A stretch of DNA of 8,389 nucleotides from an uncultured Flavobacteriaceae bacterium. Lineage in GTDB: Bacteria > Bacteroidota > Bacteroidia > Flavobacteriales > Flavobacteriaceae. The notes beneath the pieces are model-generated. The model saw only the letters and a list, made by a program, of their open reading frames with translations, did no database searches and was not told where the DNA came from. Shown here piece after piece: positions 1-5,426 of this stretch. The position numbers and the translations under genes were made by a program. The stretch is from NCBI GenBank assembly GCA_947311815.1, contig CAMZMA010000235.1:1-8389 (forward strand), given 5' to 3'. The first letter of the stretch is position 1; every line of letters starts with the position of its first letter.

Positions 1-213
1 CAATTTATACAAGAGAATGAGATAGATGCTATCATTGCCGAATGGCGTTGGGCAGCTATTTGGTCTTGGCAATCAAAATTAACCATTCCTGTAATTTATT
101 CGCATCATGATTGGGAATATAAATTGGCATTACTAAGAGCAAAACCCTCATTAAACAAACGTTTCCATACCTTTCAAAAAAAACGTGTAGAAATGAGTTG
201 GTCAAAGAAGTAA
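1..213 (+). CDS. Glycosyltransferase, N-terminal-side fragment (5' partial, upstream of frameshift)
   Basis: This frame is open from the window edge to a TAA at 211-213. It reads through a stretch typical of the N-terminal half of GT-B enzymes: 'IDAIIAEWRWAAIWSW', then 'IPVIYSHHDWEYK', where the HHDWEY segment resembles the 'H-D/N-x-E' region of family 4-like glycosyltransferases. The last codons (SWSKK) do not look like the family, while the frame two bases later continues in register as '...ELVKEVTTC' and carries the C-terminal domain. I therefore read this as the front part of the same gene as 198-869. The true start lies before the window. Family-level confidence is fair; acceptor and sugar donor cannot be told. 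Confidence 0.6.
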   Translation, partial: QFIQENEIDAIIAEWRWAAIWSWQSKLTIPVIYSHHDWEYKLALLRAKPSLNKRFHTFQKKRVEMSWSKK

Positions 214-869
214 CAACATGTATTTCGGGATCTGCTACAGAAATCGCAGAAATTGAAGCTATTTCTGGTAAAAAAGCGTTGTATATTCCGACTACTTACA
301 AAGAAATTACGCCTATATTATCAGCAAATAAAACTCCGAATCTAGTCCATTTAGGCGGCATGGGAACCACAGCAAACCGTTTGGGATTAGAACGATTTTT
401 AGATATTTGTTGGTCTGCTATTAAAAAGGAAATTCCGAATATTCAACTAAAAGTAATCGGTAGCATTAAAAGAGCACAACCCAGTTTACAACAAAAATTA
501 AAAGACCCGAATATTACATGTTTGGGTTTTGTACAAGATTTAGGTTCGGTAATGCATCCGCAAGATATTCATATCGTTCCTTGGGAATACAATACAGGTA
601 CAAGAACTAGAATCCCTGTAATTTTAAATTATCAGCAAGTATTGGTTGCCACAAAAGCATCGGTGGCTTGTTATCCTGAAATAACTTCAGAAAATGCCGT
701 TTTATGTGATGATTTAGCACAAATGATATCAAAAATTGTTAATTTGTATTCTGATAAAGAAAAGCTACATTTGTTATCAGAAAAAGGAAAAGAAACCTTT
801 AAAAATACATTTACAACCGAGAGTCAGGTTGCTACATTTAAACATTTTTTAAATTCGATATTAGATTGA
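198..869 (+). CDS. Glycosyltransferase (GT-B, family 1/4-like), C-terminal nucleotide-sugar-binding domain; frameshifted from upstream part
   Basis: The 223-residue frame would need a TTG start and lacks a complete N-terminal Rossmann domain, so it is not a whole enzyme. It shows the C-terminal half of a GT-B fold: 'HLGGMGTTANRLGLERFLD' (donor-domain entry strand and helix), 'LKVIGS', 'ITCLGFVQDL', 'DIHIVPWEYNTGTRTRIPV' (the site where the family's E-x7-E-like donor loop lies), then 'VLVATKASVACYP' and 'NAVLCDD'. Both frames are open between 123 and 213, so the shift lies there. One missing base fits at the A8 run (176-183) or at 194-196, where ATGAG would be ATGGAG and give 'RVEMELVKEV'. The end overlaps the neuB start by 4 bp (TTGA), so the pair is likely co-transcribed and the gene was translationally coupled. 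A cytoplasmic transferase acting on the lipid-linked glycan is the likely role. It may be a real pseudogene or a sequencing artefact. Confidence 0.72.
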   Translation: MVKEVTTCISGSATEIAEIEAISGKKALYIPTTYKEITPILSANKTPNLVHLGGMGTTANRLGLERFLDICWSAIKKEIPNIQLKVIGSIKRAQPSLQQKLKDPNITCLGFVQDLGSVMHPQDIHIVPWEYNTGTRTRIPVILNYQQVLVATKASVACYPEITSENAVLCDDLAQMISKIVNLYSDKEKLHLLSEKGKETFKNTFTTESQVATFKHFLNSILD

Positions 870-1906
870 AACCATTTATAGAAATACAAGGAAGAAAAAT
901 AGGGCAAGAGTATCCGCCATTTGTCATTGCAGAATTAGGGATTAACCATGAAGGATCTTTGCAAGTTGCCAAAGAAATGGTAGATGCAGCCCACAGAGCA
1001 GGAGCAGAGTGTGTAAAACACCAAACACATATTGTAGCTGACGAAATGAGTGGTGCTGCCAAAAAAGTAATTCCAGGAAATGCTAAGGTTTCTATTTACG
1101 AAATTATGAAACGTTGTGCTTTAGATGAAGCCGATGAAATCGCCTTAAAAGACTATGTAGAAAGCAAAGGAATGATTTTTATTTCTACCCCTTTTTCTCG
1201 TGCTGCATCAGAAAGGTTAGAAAGAATGAACGTAAAAGCCTATAAAATAGGTTCGGGCGAATGTAATAATTATCCGCTATTAGAACATATTGCTTCTTTT
1301 GGTAAACCTGTTATTTTAAGCACAGGAATGAACACGATTGAAAGTGTTGCCAAAGCAGTCGCTATTTTTGAAAAAGCAAATGTTCCGTTGGCATTGTTGC
1401 ACACTACAAATTTATATCCAACACCTGTTCATTTGGTGCGTTTTGGCGCGATGACCGAATTATCCGAAGCCTTTCCAAAAAATGTATTTGGTTTATCAGA
1501 TCACACACTTACCAATCACGCATGTTTTGGTGCAGTTGCGTTAGGAGCAAGTATTTTAGAGCGTCATTTTACCGATCATTTACAACGTACAGGCCCCGAT
1601 ATTGTATGTTCTATGGATGAGCAGCAATGTAAAAAATTGATTGAAGGAAGTAAATTGATTTGGCACATGAGAGGAGGTACCAAAGAACCTGCAAAAGAAG
1701 AACAAGTAACGATTGATTTTGCATTTGCAACAGTGGTAACGATTAAATCGATAAAAAAAGGAGAAAAATTCACCAAAGAAAACATTTGGGTAAAAAGACC
1801 TGGAACAGGAGAAATTTTAGCCGATAAATACAACGATATTTTAGGCAAAACAGCGTTAAATAATATAGATAATGATAAACATGTGAGTTGGAGTGATGTG
1901 GGATAG
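866..1906 (+). CDS. neuB: N-acetylneuraminate / N,N'-diacetyllegionaminate synthase family (NeuB)
   Basis: NeuB enzymes condense phosphoenolpyruvate with a ManNAc-type sugar to give a nine-carbon nonulosonic acid in the cytoplasm. The 346-residue length is normal. The TIM barrel spans about 15-270, with 'PFVIAELGINHEG' (18-30), 'KIGSGE' (127-132) and 'LSTGM' (151-155). 'SDHT' (H213) and 'ERHFT' (H234) match in spacing the two metal-binding histidines of meningococcal NeuB (H215/H236, from memory). The C-terminal antifreeze-like SAF domain (about 286-344) contains 'VKRPGTGE', whose R311 fits the conserved arginine that reaches the partner subunit's substrate. The start is a TTG inside the stop of the upstream glycosyltransferase gene; no ATG lies before the conserved N-terminus. 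Whether the product is Neu5Ac, legionaminic acid or a relative cannot be decided from this gene. In many genomes neuC or neuA follows directly; here a repeat cassette intervenes. Confidence 0.93.
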   Translation: MKPFIEIQGRKIGQEYPPFVIAELGINHEGSLQVAKEMVDAAHRAGAECVKHQTHIVADEMSGAAKKVIPGNAKVSIYEIMKRCALDEADEIALKDYVESKGMIFISTPFSRAASERLERMNVKAYKIGSGECNNYPLLEHIASFGKPVILSTGMNTIESVAKAVAIFEKANVPLALLHTTNLYPTPVHLVRFGAMTELSEAFPKNVFGLSDHTLTNHACFGAVALGASILERHFTDHLQRTGPDIVCSMDEQQCKKLIEGSKLIWHMRGGTKEPAKEEQVTIDFAFATVVTIKSIKKGEKFTKENIWVKRPGTGEILADKYNDILGKTALNNIDNDKHVSWSDVG

Positions 1907-1933
1907 ATAAGATATTATTAAATCCTGAATCAC

Positions 1934-1964
1934 ATTCCCCTCTAGAGAGGGGCTAGGGGTGTGT
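1934..1964 (+). repeat. Interspersed palindromic repeat, copy R1 (left end of DUF559 cassette)
   Basis: This copy starts 28 bases after the neuB stop. It has a hairpin core with a perfect 7-bp stem, CCCCTCT-AG-AGAGGGG (1937-1952), followed by a G-rich tail, CTAGGGGTGTGT. It is the inverse of R2 (2368-2399) and in the same direction as R3 (2647-2678), differing from both at one internal position (C at 1953 where they have T). No U-tract follows the stem, so it is not a classical intrinsic terminator. Repeats of this look are, to my knowledge, frequent between genes in Flavobacteriia. Confidence 0.9.
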
Positions 1965-1993
1965 AAAGTTGGAGCTAAATAATACAAAAGTTT

Positions 1994-2401
1994 ATGAAAA
2001 AAAGAAAAATTATTCCCTACAACTCGAAGTTAAAAGAATATGCTAGGGAATTAAGAAATAATTCAACCGAAGCAGAAATATTTTTATGGCTAAAATTAAA
2101 AACAAAACAACTATATGGTTATGATTTTCATCGTCAAAAACCAATTGGTAATTATATTTTAGATTTTTTTTGTTACGAATTAATGTTAGGTATTGAAGTT
2201 GATGGATATTCGCATGAATTGATTGAAGTGTATAATAAAGATCTAAAAAAGGAAAAGAAAATGAATGAATTAGGTATTTCAATTTTAAGATTTACTGACA
2301 ATCAAGTAAAAAAAGACATGATAAATGTGTTAAGTGCGATAGAGTACTATATATTTGAGTATGAAAAACACACCCCTAACCCCTCTCTAGAGGGGAATTA
2401 G
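1994..2401 (+). CDS. DUF559 / Vsr-like PD-(D/E)xK endonuclease-domain protein
   Basis: This 135-residue protein has the full DUF559 pattern: 'LKEYARELRNNSTEAEIFLW' (13-32), 'GYDFHRQKPIGNYILDFFC' (42-60) and 'GIEVDGYSH' (66-74), then 'LGISILRFTDNQV'. D57, E68 and D70 with nearby H74 are the likely metal-binding catalytic set of a PD-(D/E)xK or very-short-patch-repair-like fold, so nicking or cutting DNA is the expected activity. No member I can recall has an assigned biological job. It begins at an ATG with no Shine-Dalgarno. Residues 126-135 (HTPNPSLEGN) and the stop lie in repeat R2, so the repeat supplies the protein's tail. It has no visible link to sugar synthesis. The family is seen near repeats of this type in Bacteroidota (recollection, not checked). 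Family call is good; function is unknown. Confidence 0.85.
   Translation: MKKRKIIPYNSKLKEYARELRNNSTEAEIFLWLKLKTKQLYGYDFHRQKPIGNYILDFFCYELMLGIEVDGYSHELIEVYNKDLKKEKKMNELGISILRFTDNQVKKDMINVLSAIEYYIFEYEKHTPNPSLEGN
2368..2399 (-). repeat. Interspersed palindromic repeat, copy R2 (inverted; right end of DUF559 cassette)
   Basis: This is the exact reverse complement of R3 over 32 bases and of R1 over 31 bases with one mismatch. It lies inside the DUF559 gene, covering codons 126-135 and the first two bases of the preceding/ending codons, with the TAG stop at 2399-2401 beginning on its last base. On the + strand its stem CCCCTCT-CT-AGAGGGG is followed by AATTAGTTTTGTG, a weakly T-rich stretch. It could slow or stop transcription after the endonuclease gene, though this is weaker than a standard terminator. 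Confidence 0.9.
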
Positions 2402-2705
2402 TTTTGTGTTAAAAAGAAAAGACAGAATTAGAATAAAGGAAAAAGATTTAGAATAAAACCCTTAAGAAAATTGTATAATTAGTCAAGATAACAGTCTTCT
2501 TAAAAAAAATAACATGAATTTCTAATCTTCGAAAAGTTGTGTTTATTACTTGAACTTAAGATTTCTTAAGAAGAGAAAATGAACTTTGTTTAATCGTATA
2601 AAAGAATTATTTTAAATATTAAAGTTTTTAAACTTAGTAGAGTACAAATTCCCCTCTAGAGAGGGGTTAGGGGTGTGTAAAAAATAGATTTACTGAAACA
2701 AACAA
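2402..2705. other. Gene-free interval before neuC (304 bp)
   Basis: All six frames are short here and no RNA gene is recognisable. Apart from repeat R3 the stretch is very AT-rich with many stops. It contains CTTAAG-ATTT-CTTAAG (2555-2570), overlapped by the palindrome TTCTTAAGAA (2563-2572), and a further CTTAAG at 2461-2466. These could form a small operator or hairpin, but AT-rich DNA produces such patterns easily. A promoter for the neuC-neuA unit would be expected here. The flavobacterial -7 pattern TANNTTTG appears at 2399-2406 (TAGTTTTG) without a matching upstream TTG, so I do not call a promoter. Confidence 0.5.
2647..2678 (+). repeat. Interspersed palindromic repeat, copy R3 (27 bases before neuC)
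   Basis: This copy has the same orientation as R1 and is a perfect inverse of R2 over 32 bases. Its core hairpin CCCCTCT-AG-AGAGGGG (2651-2666) lies close enough to the neuC start (2706) to be in the leader of the neuC transcript. It is not paired with a gene on its own side. R2 and R3 form a second inverted pair around a 247-base non-coding spacer, so R3 may be a solo copy or the remnant edge of a second cassette. Confidence 0.9.
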
Positions 2706-3839
2706 ATGAGTAAACAAAAAAAAATAGTATTCTTAACAGGTACTCGTGCCGATTTTGGCAAGTTAAAATCCTTATTAAAAATTACACAAAATCATACAGA
2801 TTTTGATGTACAGATTTTTGCTACAGGAATGCATTTAGATGAAAAATACGGACTTACCGTAAACGAAATCTATAAAAGTGGATTTAAAAACGTATTTGAG
2901 TACAAAAACCATGAAGGTACGGAGTTTATGGATAGAACGTTGGCAAAAACCATCACAGGTTTTTCTAAATATATTGCCACACAACAACCTGACTTAATTG
3001 TAGTGCACGGAGATAGAGTAGAAGCATTAGCAGGAGCAATTGTAGGGAGTTTAAACAATATTTTAGTCGCACATATTGAAGGCGGAGAAATTTCTGGAAC
3101 AATTGATGAATTAATCAGGCATTCGGTAAGTAAATTATCGCATATTCATTTGGTTTCTAACGAGGAAGCCAAAAAAAGATTGATACAAATGGGCGAGTTA
3201 CCTTCGTCTATCAATGTAATTGGTTCGCCAGATTTAGATTTGATGAATCCTGCTACCTTACCAAGTTTAGAAAAAGTGAAAAAATATTATGAAATTCCGT
3301 TTGATGCCTTTGCTATTTTAATGTTTCATCCTACAACTACAGAATACAAAAATGTGAAAAAGGATGTAAAATCGGTGGTAGATGCGGTTCTTTTATCCGA
3401 AGAAAATTATATTGTTATTTATCCGAATAACGATTTAGGGACAAAAGAAATTTTAGAAGAATACCAACGCTTTGAGCAGCATTCGAAGATAAAAATATAT
3501 CCATCATTACGATTTGAATATTTTTTACGCCTATTAAAAGAAAGTAAATTTATCATTGGTAATTCGAGTGCAGGTATAAGAGAAGCGCCTTATTATCATG
3601 TGCCAACTATTGATATTGGTACAAGACAATGCAACCGAGGTTTGGCAACTTCAATTATGAACGTTCCTTATAAAACGGATGCTATTGTATCAGCAATTGA
3701 TAGCGTCCAACATCAAAAAAATAAAAATGTGCATAGTAATGAGTTCGGAACAGGAAATAGTGATCAACTTTTCTTAAATTTGTTGCAATCTAATAAAATT
3801 TGGAGTGTGAATTGTCAAAAACAATTTCAAGATTTATAA
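2706..3839 (+). CDS. neuC: UDP-N-acetylglucosamine 2-epimerase, hydrolysing (NeuC family)
   Basis: NeuC hydrolyses and inverts C2 of UDP-GlcNAc to give ManNAc plus UDP; the paralogue LegG does the same with a UDP-2,4-diacetamido-6-deoxy sugar. The 377-residue GT-B-like fold shows 'GTRADFGKL' (12-20), 'VVHGDRVEALAGA' (99-111), 'HIEGGEISGT' (123-132), 'MFHPTTTE' (206-213), 'IGNSSAGIREAP' (284-295) and 'IGTRQCNR' (304-311). The HGDR, EGGE and NSSAGIREAP blocks carry the catalytic acids and UDP-binding residues in this family. From memory, sequence and length resemble meningococcal SiaA/NeuC closely, and the hydrolysing class is clear. Without legB or legC homologues in view the substrate stays open, with UDP-GlcNAc slightly favoured. 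The start is an ATG after an A-rich leader, with repeat R3 27 bases upstream. neuA begins after a single base, so the two are one transcriptional unit. Confidence 0.93.
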   Translation: MSKQKKIVFLTGTRADFGKLKSLLKITQNHTDFDVQIFATGMHLDEKYGLTVNEIYKSGFKNVFEYKNHEGTEFMDRTLAKTITGFSKYIATQQPDLIVVHGDRVEALAGAIVGSLNNILVAHIEGGEISGTIDELIRHSVSKLSHIHLVSNEEAKKRLIQMGELPSSINVIGSPDLDLMNPATLPSLEKVKKYYEIPFDAFAILMFHPTTTEYKNVKKDVKSVVDAVLLSEENYIVIYPNNDLGTKEILEEYQRFEQHSKIKIYPSLRFEYFLRLLKESKFIIGNSSAGIREAPYYHVPTIDIGTRQCNRGLATSIMNVPYKTDAIVSAIDSVQHQKNKNVHSNEFGTGNSDQLFLNLLQSNKIWSVNCQKQFQDL

Positions 3840-3840
3840 T

Positions 3841-4518
3841 ATGAAGGTGATTGCCATCATTCCTGCAAGAGGAGGGTCGAAAGGAATTCCGAAAAAAAAC
3901 TTGGTACAATTATTAGGGAAACCCTTAATTGACTGGACTATCGAAGCTGCTTTACAATCAACATACATTACCGAAGCTGTTGTTACTTCGGATGATGATG
4001 CGATTTTAGAAAATGCTCAAAAATTTAAAAAGGTTCTTTTAATTGATAGACCGAAGGAATTAGCACAAGACAATTCTCGTACAGAACCTGTATTGCTACA
4101 CGCTTTAGAATTTTTAAAAAAACAAAAAAAAGAATTCGATTATTTGGTGTTGTTACAACCTACCTCACCATTACGAACCGCTGAAGATATTGATGCCGCT
4201 TTTGAAACCTTATTAAAATCAGAAGCAACCTCATTAATAAGTGTTATAAAGCCAGCACATCATCCTTTAAAATCGTTTAAAATTAATGAAAAAGGATTTT
4301 TAGAAGGTTTGGTAAATAATGAATTTCCGTTTATGCCAAGGCAAGTGTTACCGAAAGTATATCAACCAAATGGCGCTATTTACATTATAAAAATAACAGA
4401 ATTCTTAAAAAAGAATACACTTTTTACCAACAAAACCATTAACTTTACCATGTCTCCAGCTAAAAGTATTGATATTGATACTTTTGAGGATATAAAACGC
4501 GTAGAAAATCAATGTTAA
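3841..4518 (+). CDS. neuA: CMP-sialic acid synthetase family cytidylyltransferase (NeuA)
   Basis: NeuA transfers CMP from CTP to the anomeric hydroxyl of a nonulosonic acid, making the donor for its transferase in the cytoplasm. The 225-residue length is that of the catalytic domain alone, with no fused esterase. It has 'IIPARGGSKGIPKKN' (6-20), the CTP-binding P-loop-like motif, 'TSDDD' (49-53), 'LLQPTSPLR' (104-112), 'YQPNGAIY' (174-181) and 'SIDIDT' (209-214), whose D211 and D213 fit the metal-binding aspartates. Relatives that accept legionaminic or pseudaminic acid share these motifs, so acid specificity is not assigned. It starts one base after neuC, and its end overlaps the next start by 7 bp. 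Confidence 0.93.
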   Translation: MKVIAIIPARGGSKGIPKKNLVQLLGKPLIDWTIEAALQSTYITEAVVTSDDDAILENAQKFKKVLLIDRPKELAQDNSRTEPVLLHALEFLKKQKKEFDYLVLLQPTSPLRTAEDIDAAFETLLKSEATSLISVIKPAHHPLKSFKINEKGFLEGLVNNEFPFMPRQVLPKVYQPNGAIYIIKITEFLKKNTLFTNKTINFTMSPAKSIDIDTFEDIKRVENQC

Positions 4519-5426
4519 CAGTTAGTAATTACCATTATATAAGGGAAGAATTTCATTCTAAATATCCTAGTATATTTGGCGTTACACCTAAACAGTTTAA
4601 AAAACAACTTAGTTTATTTAAAAATCAAGGCGATTTTGTTACAATAAAAGATTTGAATGCTGATATTGATTCAATTTTAGTATCAAAAAATAATTACTTT
4701 TTAATTACTTTTGATGATGGATTGAAAGAACAATATAAATATGGCTATCCAATAATGGAAACATTAGATATAGAAGGATATTTTTTTGTAAACTCAATGA
4801 ATAATAAAGATAAAAAAGTATCATTGGTTCATAAAATACATTTATTAAGATCAATAATTAACCCCTCAGAATTTATCAAAAAGGTACTTCAGATTAGCAA
4901 GTTAAAATATACCTTAAAAGATAAAATAAGAGCTGCAGAAATATATGTTTATGATGAAAAAATAAGTGCAGAATTAAAATATATTTTAAATTTTTTAATT
5001 CCTTTTAAAATAAAAGAAATGATAATCAATAAATTATTTGAGAAATATTTTGATGAAAAAAATACGGTAGAAGAGTTATATATGAATACGAAAGAAATTA
5101 TTTATTTGGCAAATAAAAATTTTATAGGAAGTCATTCTCATAGTCATTATCCTTTAGGTCTTTTAGAAAATAAAGAAATAGAGTTTGAATTACAGGAGTC
5201 TAAAAAATATTTAGAAAAAATAACAGAAAAAATAATTGACGTAATTTCTTACCCTTATGGAACTAAAGAAGCATGTACTGAAGAAGTTGTCTCTTTGTCA
5301 GATAAAGAGGGGTACTCTTTAGGTTTTACTACAGAAAGAGGAGTGAATAAAATAAATCAAAATTTACTATTATTAAAAAGGTTTGATTGTAACGATTTAA
5401 TTGGAGGAAAAAGTTATGATAATTAG
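4512..5426 (+). CDS. Polysaccharide deacetylase (NodB-homology, CE4-like)
   Basis: CE4 enzymes remove N- or O-acetyl groups from sugars using a metal held by an Asp-His-His triad. This 304-residue protein shows 'FLITFDDG' (63-70), where D68 is the likely base and D69 the metal ligand, then 'IGSHSHSHYPLG' (205-216) with H208 and H212 as ligands, and 'SYPYG' (246-250), the usual third motif. About 135 residues lie between motif 1 and motif 2, longer than in compact NodB domains, and this insert looks helical and lysine-rich. There is no signal peptide, so it should act in the cytoplasm on a nucleotide- or lipid-linked sugar. The ATG sits inside the neuA end (7-bp overlap), implying translational coupling. 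The gene is visibly more AT-rich than neuB. The substrate is unknown; the product of NeuB/NeuA or a glycan intermediate are candidates. Confidence 0.85.
   Translation: MLTVSNYHYIREEFHSKYPSIFGVTPKQFKKQLSLFKNQGDFVTIKDLNADIDSILVSKNNYFLITFDDGLKEQYKYGYPIMETLDIEGYFFVNSMNNKDKKVSLVHKIHLLRSIINPSEFIKKVLQISKLKYTLKDKIRAAEIYVYDEKISAELKYILNFLIPFKIKEMIINKLFEKYFDEKNTVEELYMNTKEIIYLANKNFIGSHSHSHYPLGLLENKEIEFELQESKKYLEKITEKIIDVISYPYGTKEACTEEVVSLSDKEGYSLGFTTERGVNKINQNLLLLKRFDCNDLIGGKSYDN
5403..5407 (+). promoter_or_regulatory. Shine-Dalgarno-like GGAGG before the GNAT gene
   Basis: GGAGG lies eight bases before the ATG at 5416, the classical spacing. It is unusual in this window, where most genes lack one, and it supports the ATG at 5416 over an alternative TTG at 5401 that would add five residues. 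Since it lies inside the deacetylase coding sequence, its presence could be chance. Confidence 0.45.

Larger units (their letters stand above)
1934..2399 (+). mobile_element. Putative mobile cassette: DUF559 endonuclease gene between inverted repeats R1 and R2
   Basis: A 466-bp unit is bounded by inverted copies of a ~31-bp repeat (one mismatch) and holds a single gene. The layout imitates a tiny insertion sequence, but the encoded protein belongs to an endonuclease-like family, not a known transposase family. I see no clear target-site duplication: the left flank reads CTGAATCAC and the right flank AGTTTTGTG. It sits between neuB and neuC, which suggests insertion into, or tolerance within, an operon. 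The comparison that comes to mind is REP elements with their RAYT proteins, where a single-copy nuclease serves a dispersed palindrome. Calling it mobile is inference; the inverted arrangement and gene content are seen directly. Confidence 0.5.

Noticed and set aside
838..1062. Antisense open frame of 74 codons
   Set aside because: Lies opposite the conserved start of neuB and has no family motif.
1576..1848. Antisense open frame of 90 codons
   Set aside because: Opposite the NeuB metal site and SAF domain; shadow of a real gene.
1937..1966. R1 hairpin as the rho-independent terminator of neuB
   Set aside because: The stem is followed by CTAGGGGTGTG, not by a T run, and the same sequence recurs elsewhere as a repeat.
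2043..2282. Antisense open frame of 79 codons
   Set aside because: Opposite the conserved DUF559 motifs on the + strand, which explain the sequence.
2350..2357. TATATTTG as a -7 promoter element for neuC
   Set aside because: Inside the DUF559 coding sequence and without a suitable upstream element; matches like this are frequent in AT-rich DNA.
1934..2678. Three repeat copies as a CRISPR array
   Set aside because: Spacing is irregular (403 and 247 bases between copies), orientation alternates, and a gene fills one interval.
2870..3058. Antisense open frame of 62 codons
   Set aside because: Opposite the conserved N-terminal half of neuC.
5401..5415. TTG at 5401 as the GNAT start
   Set aside because: The ATG at 5416 has a GGAGG eight bases before it and begins directly at the conserved MIIREA segment.
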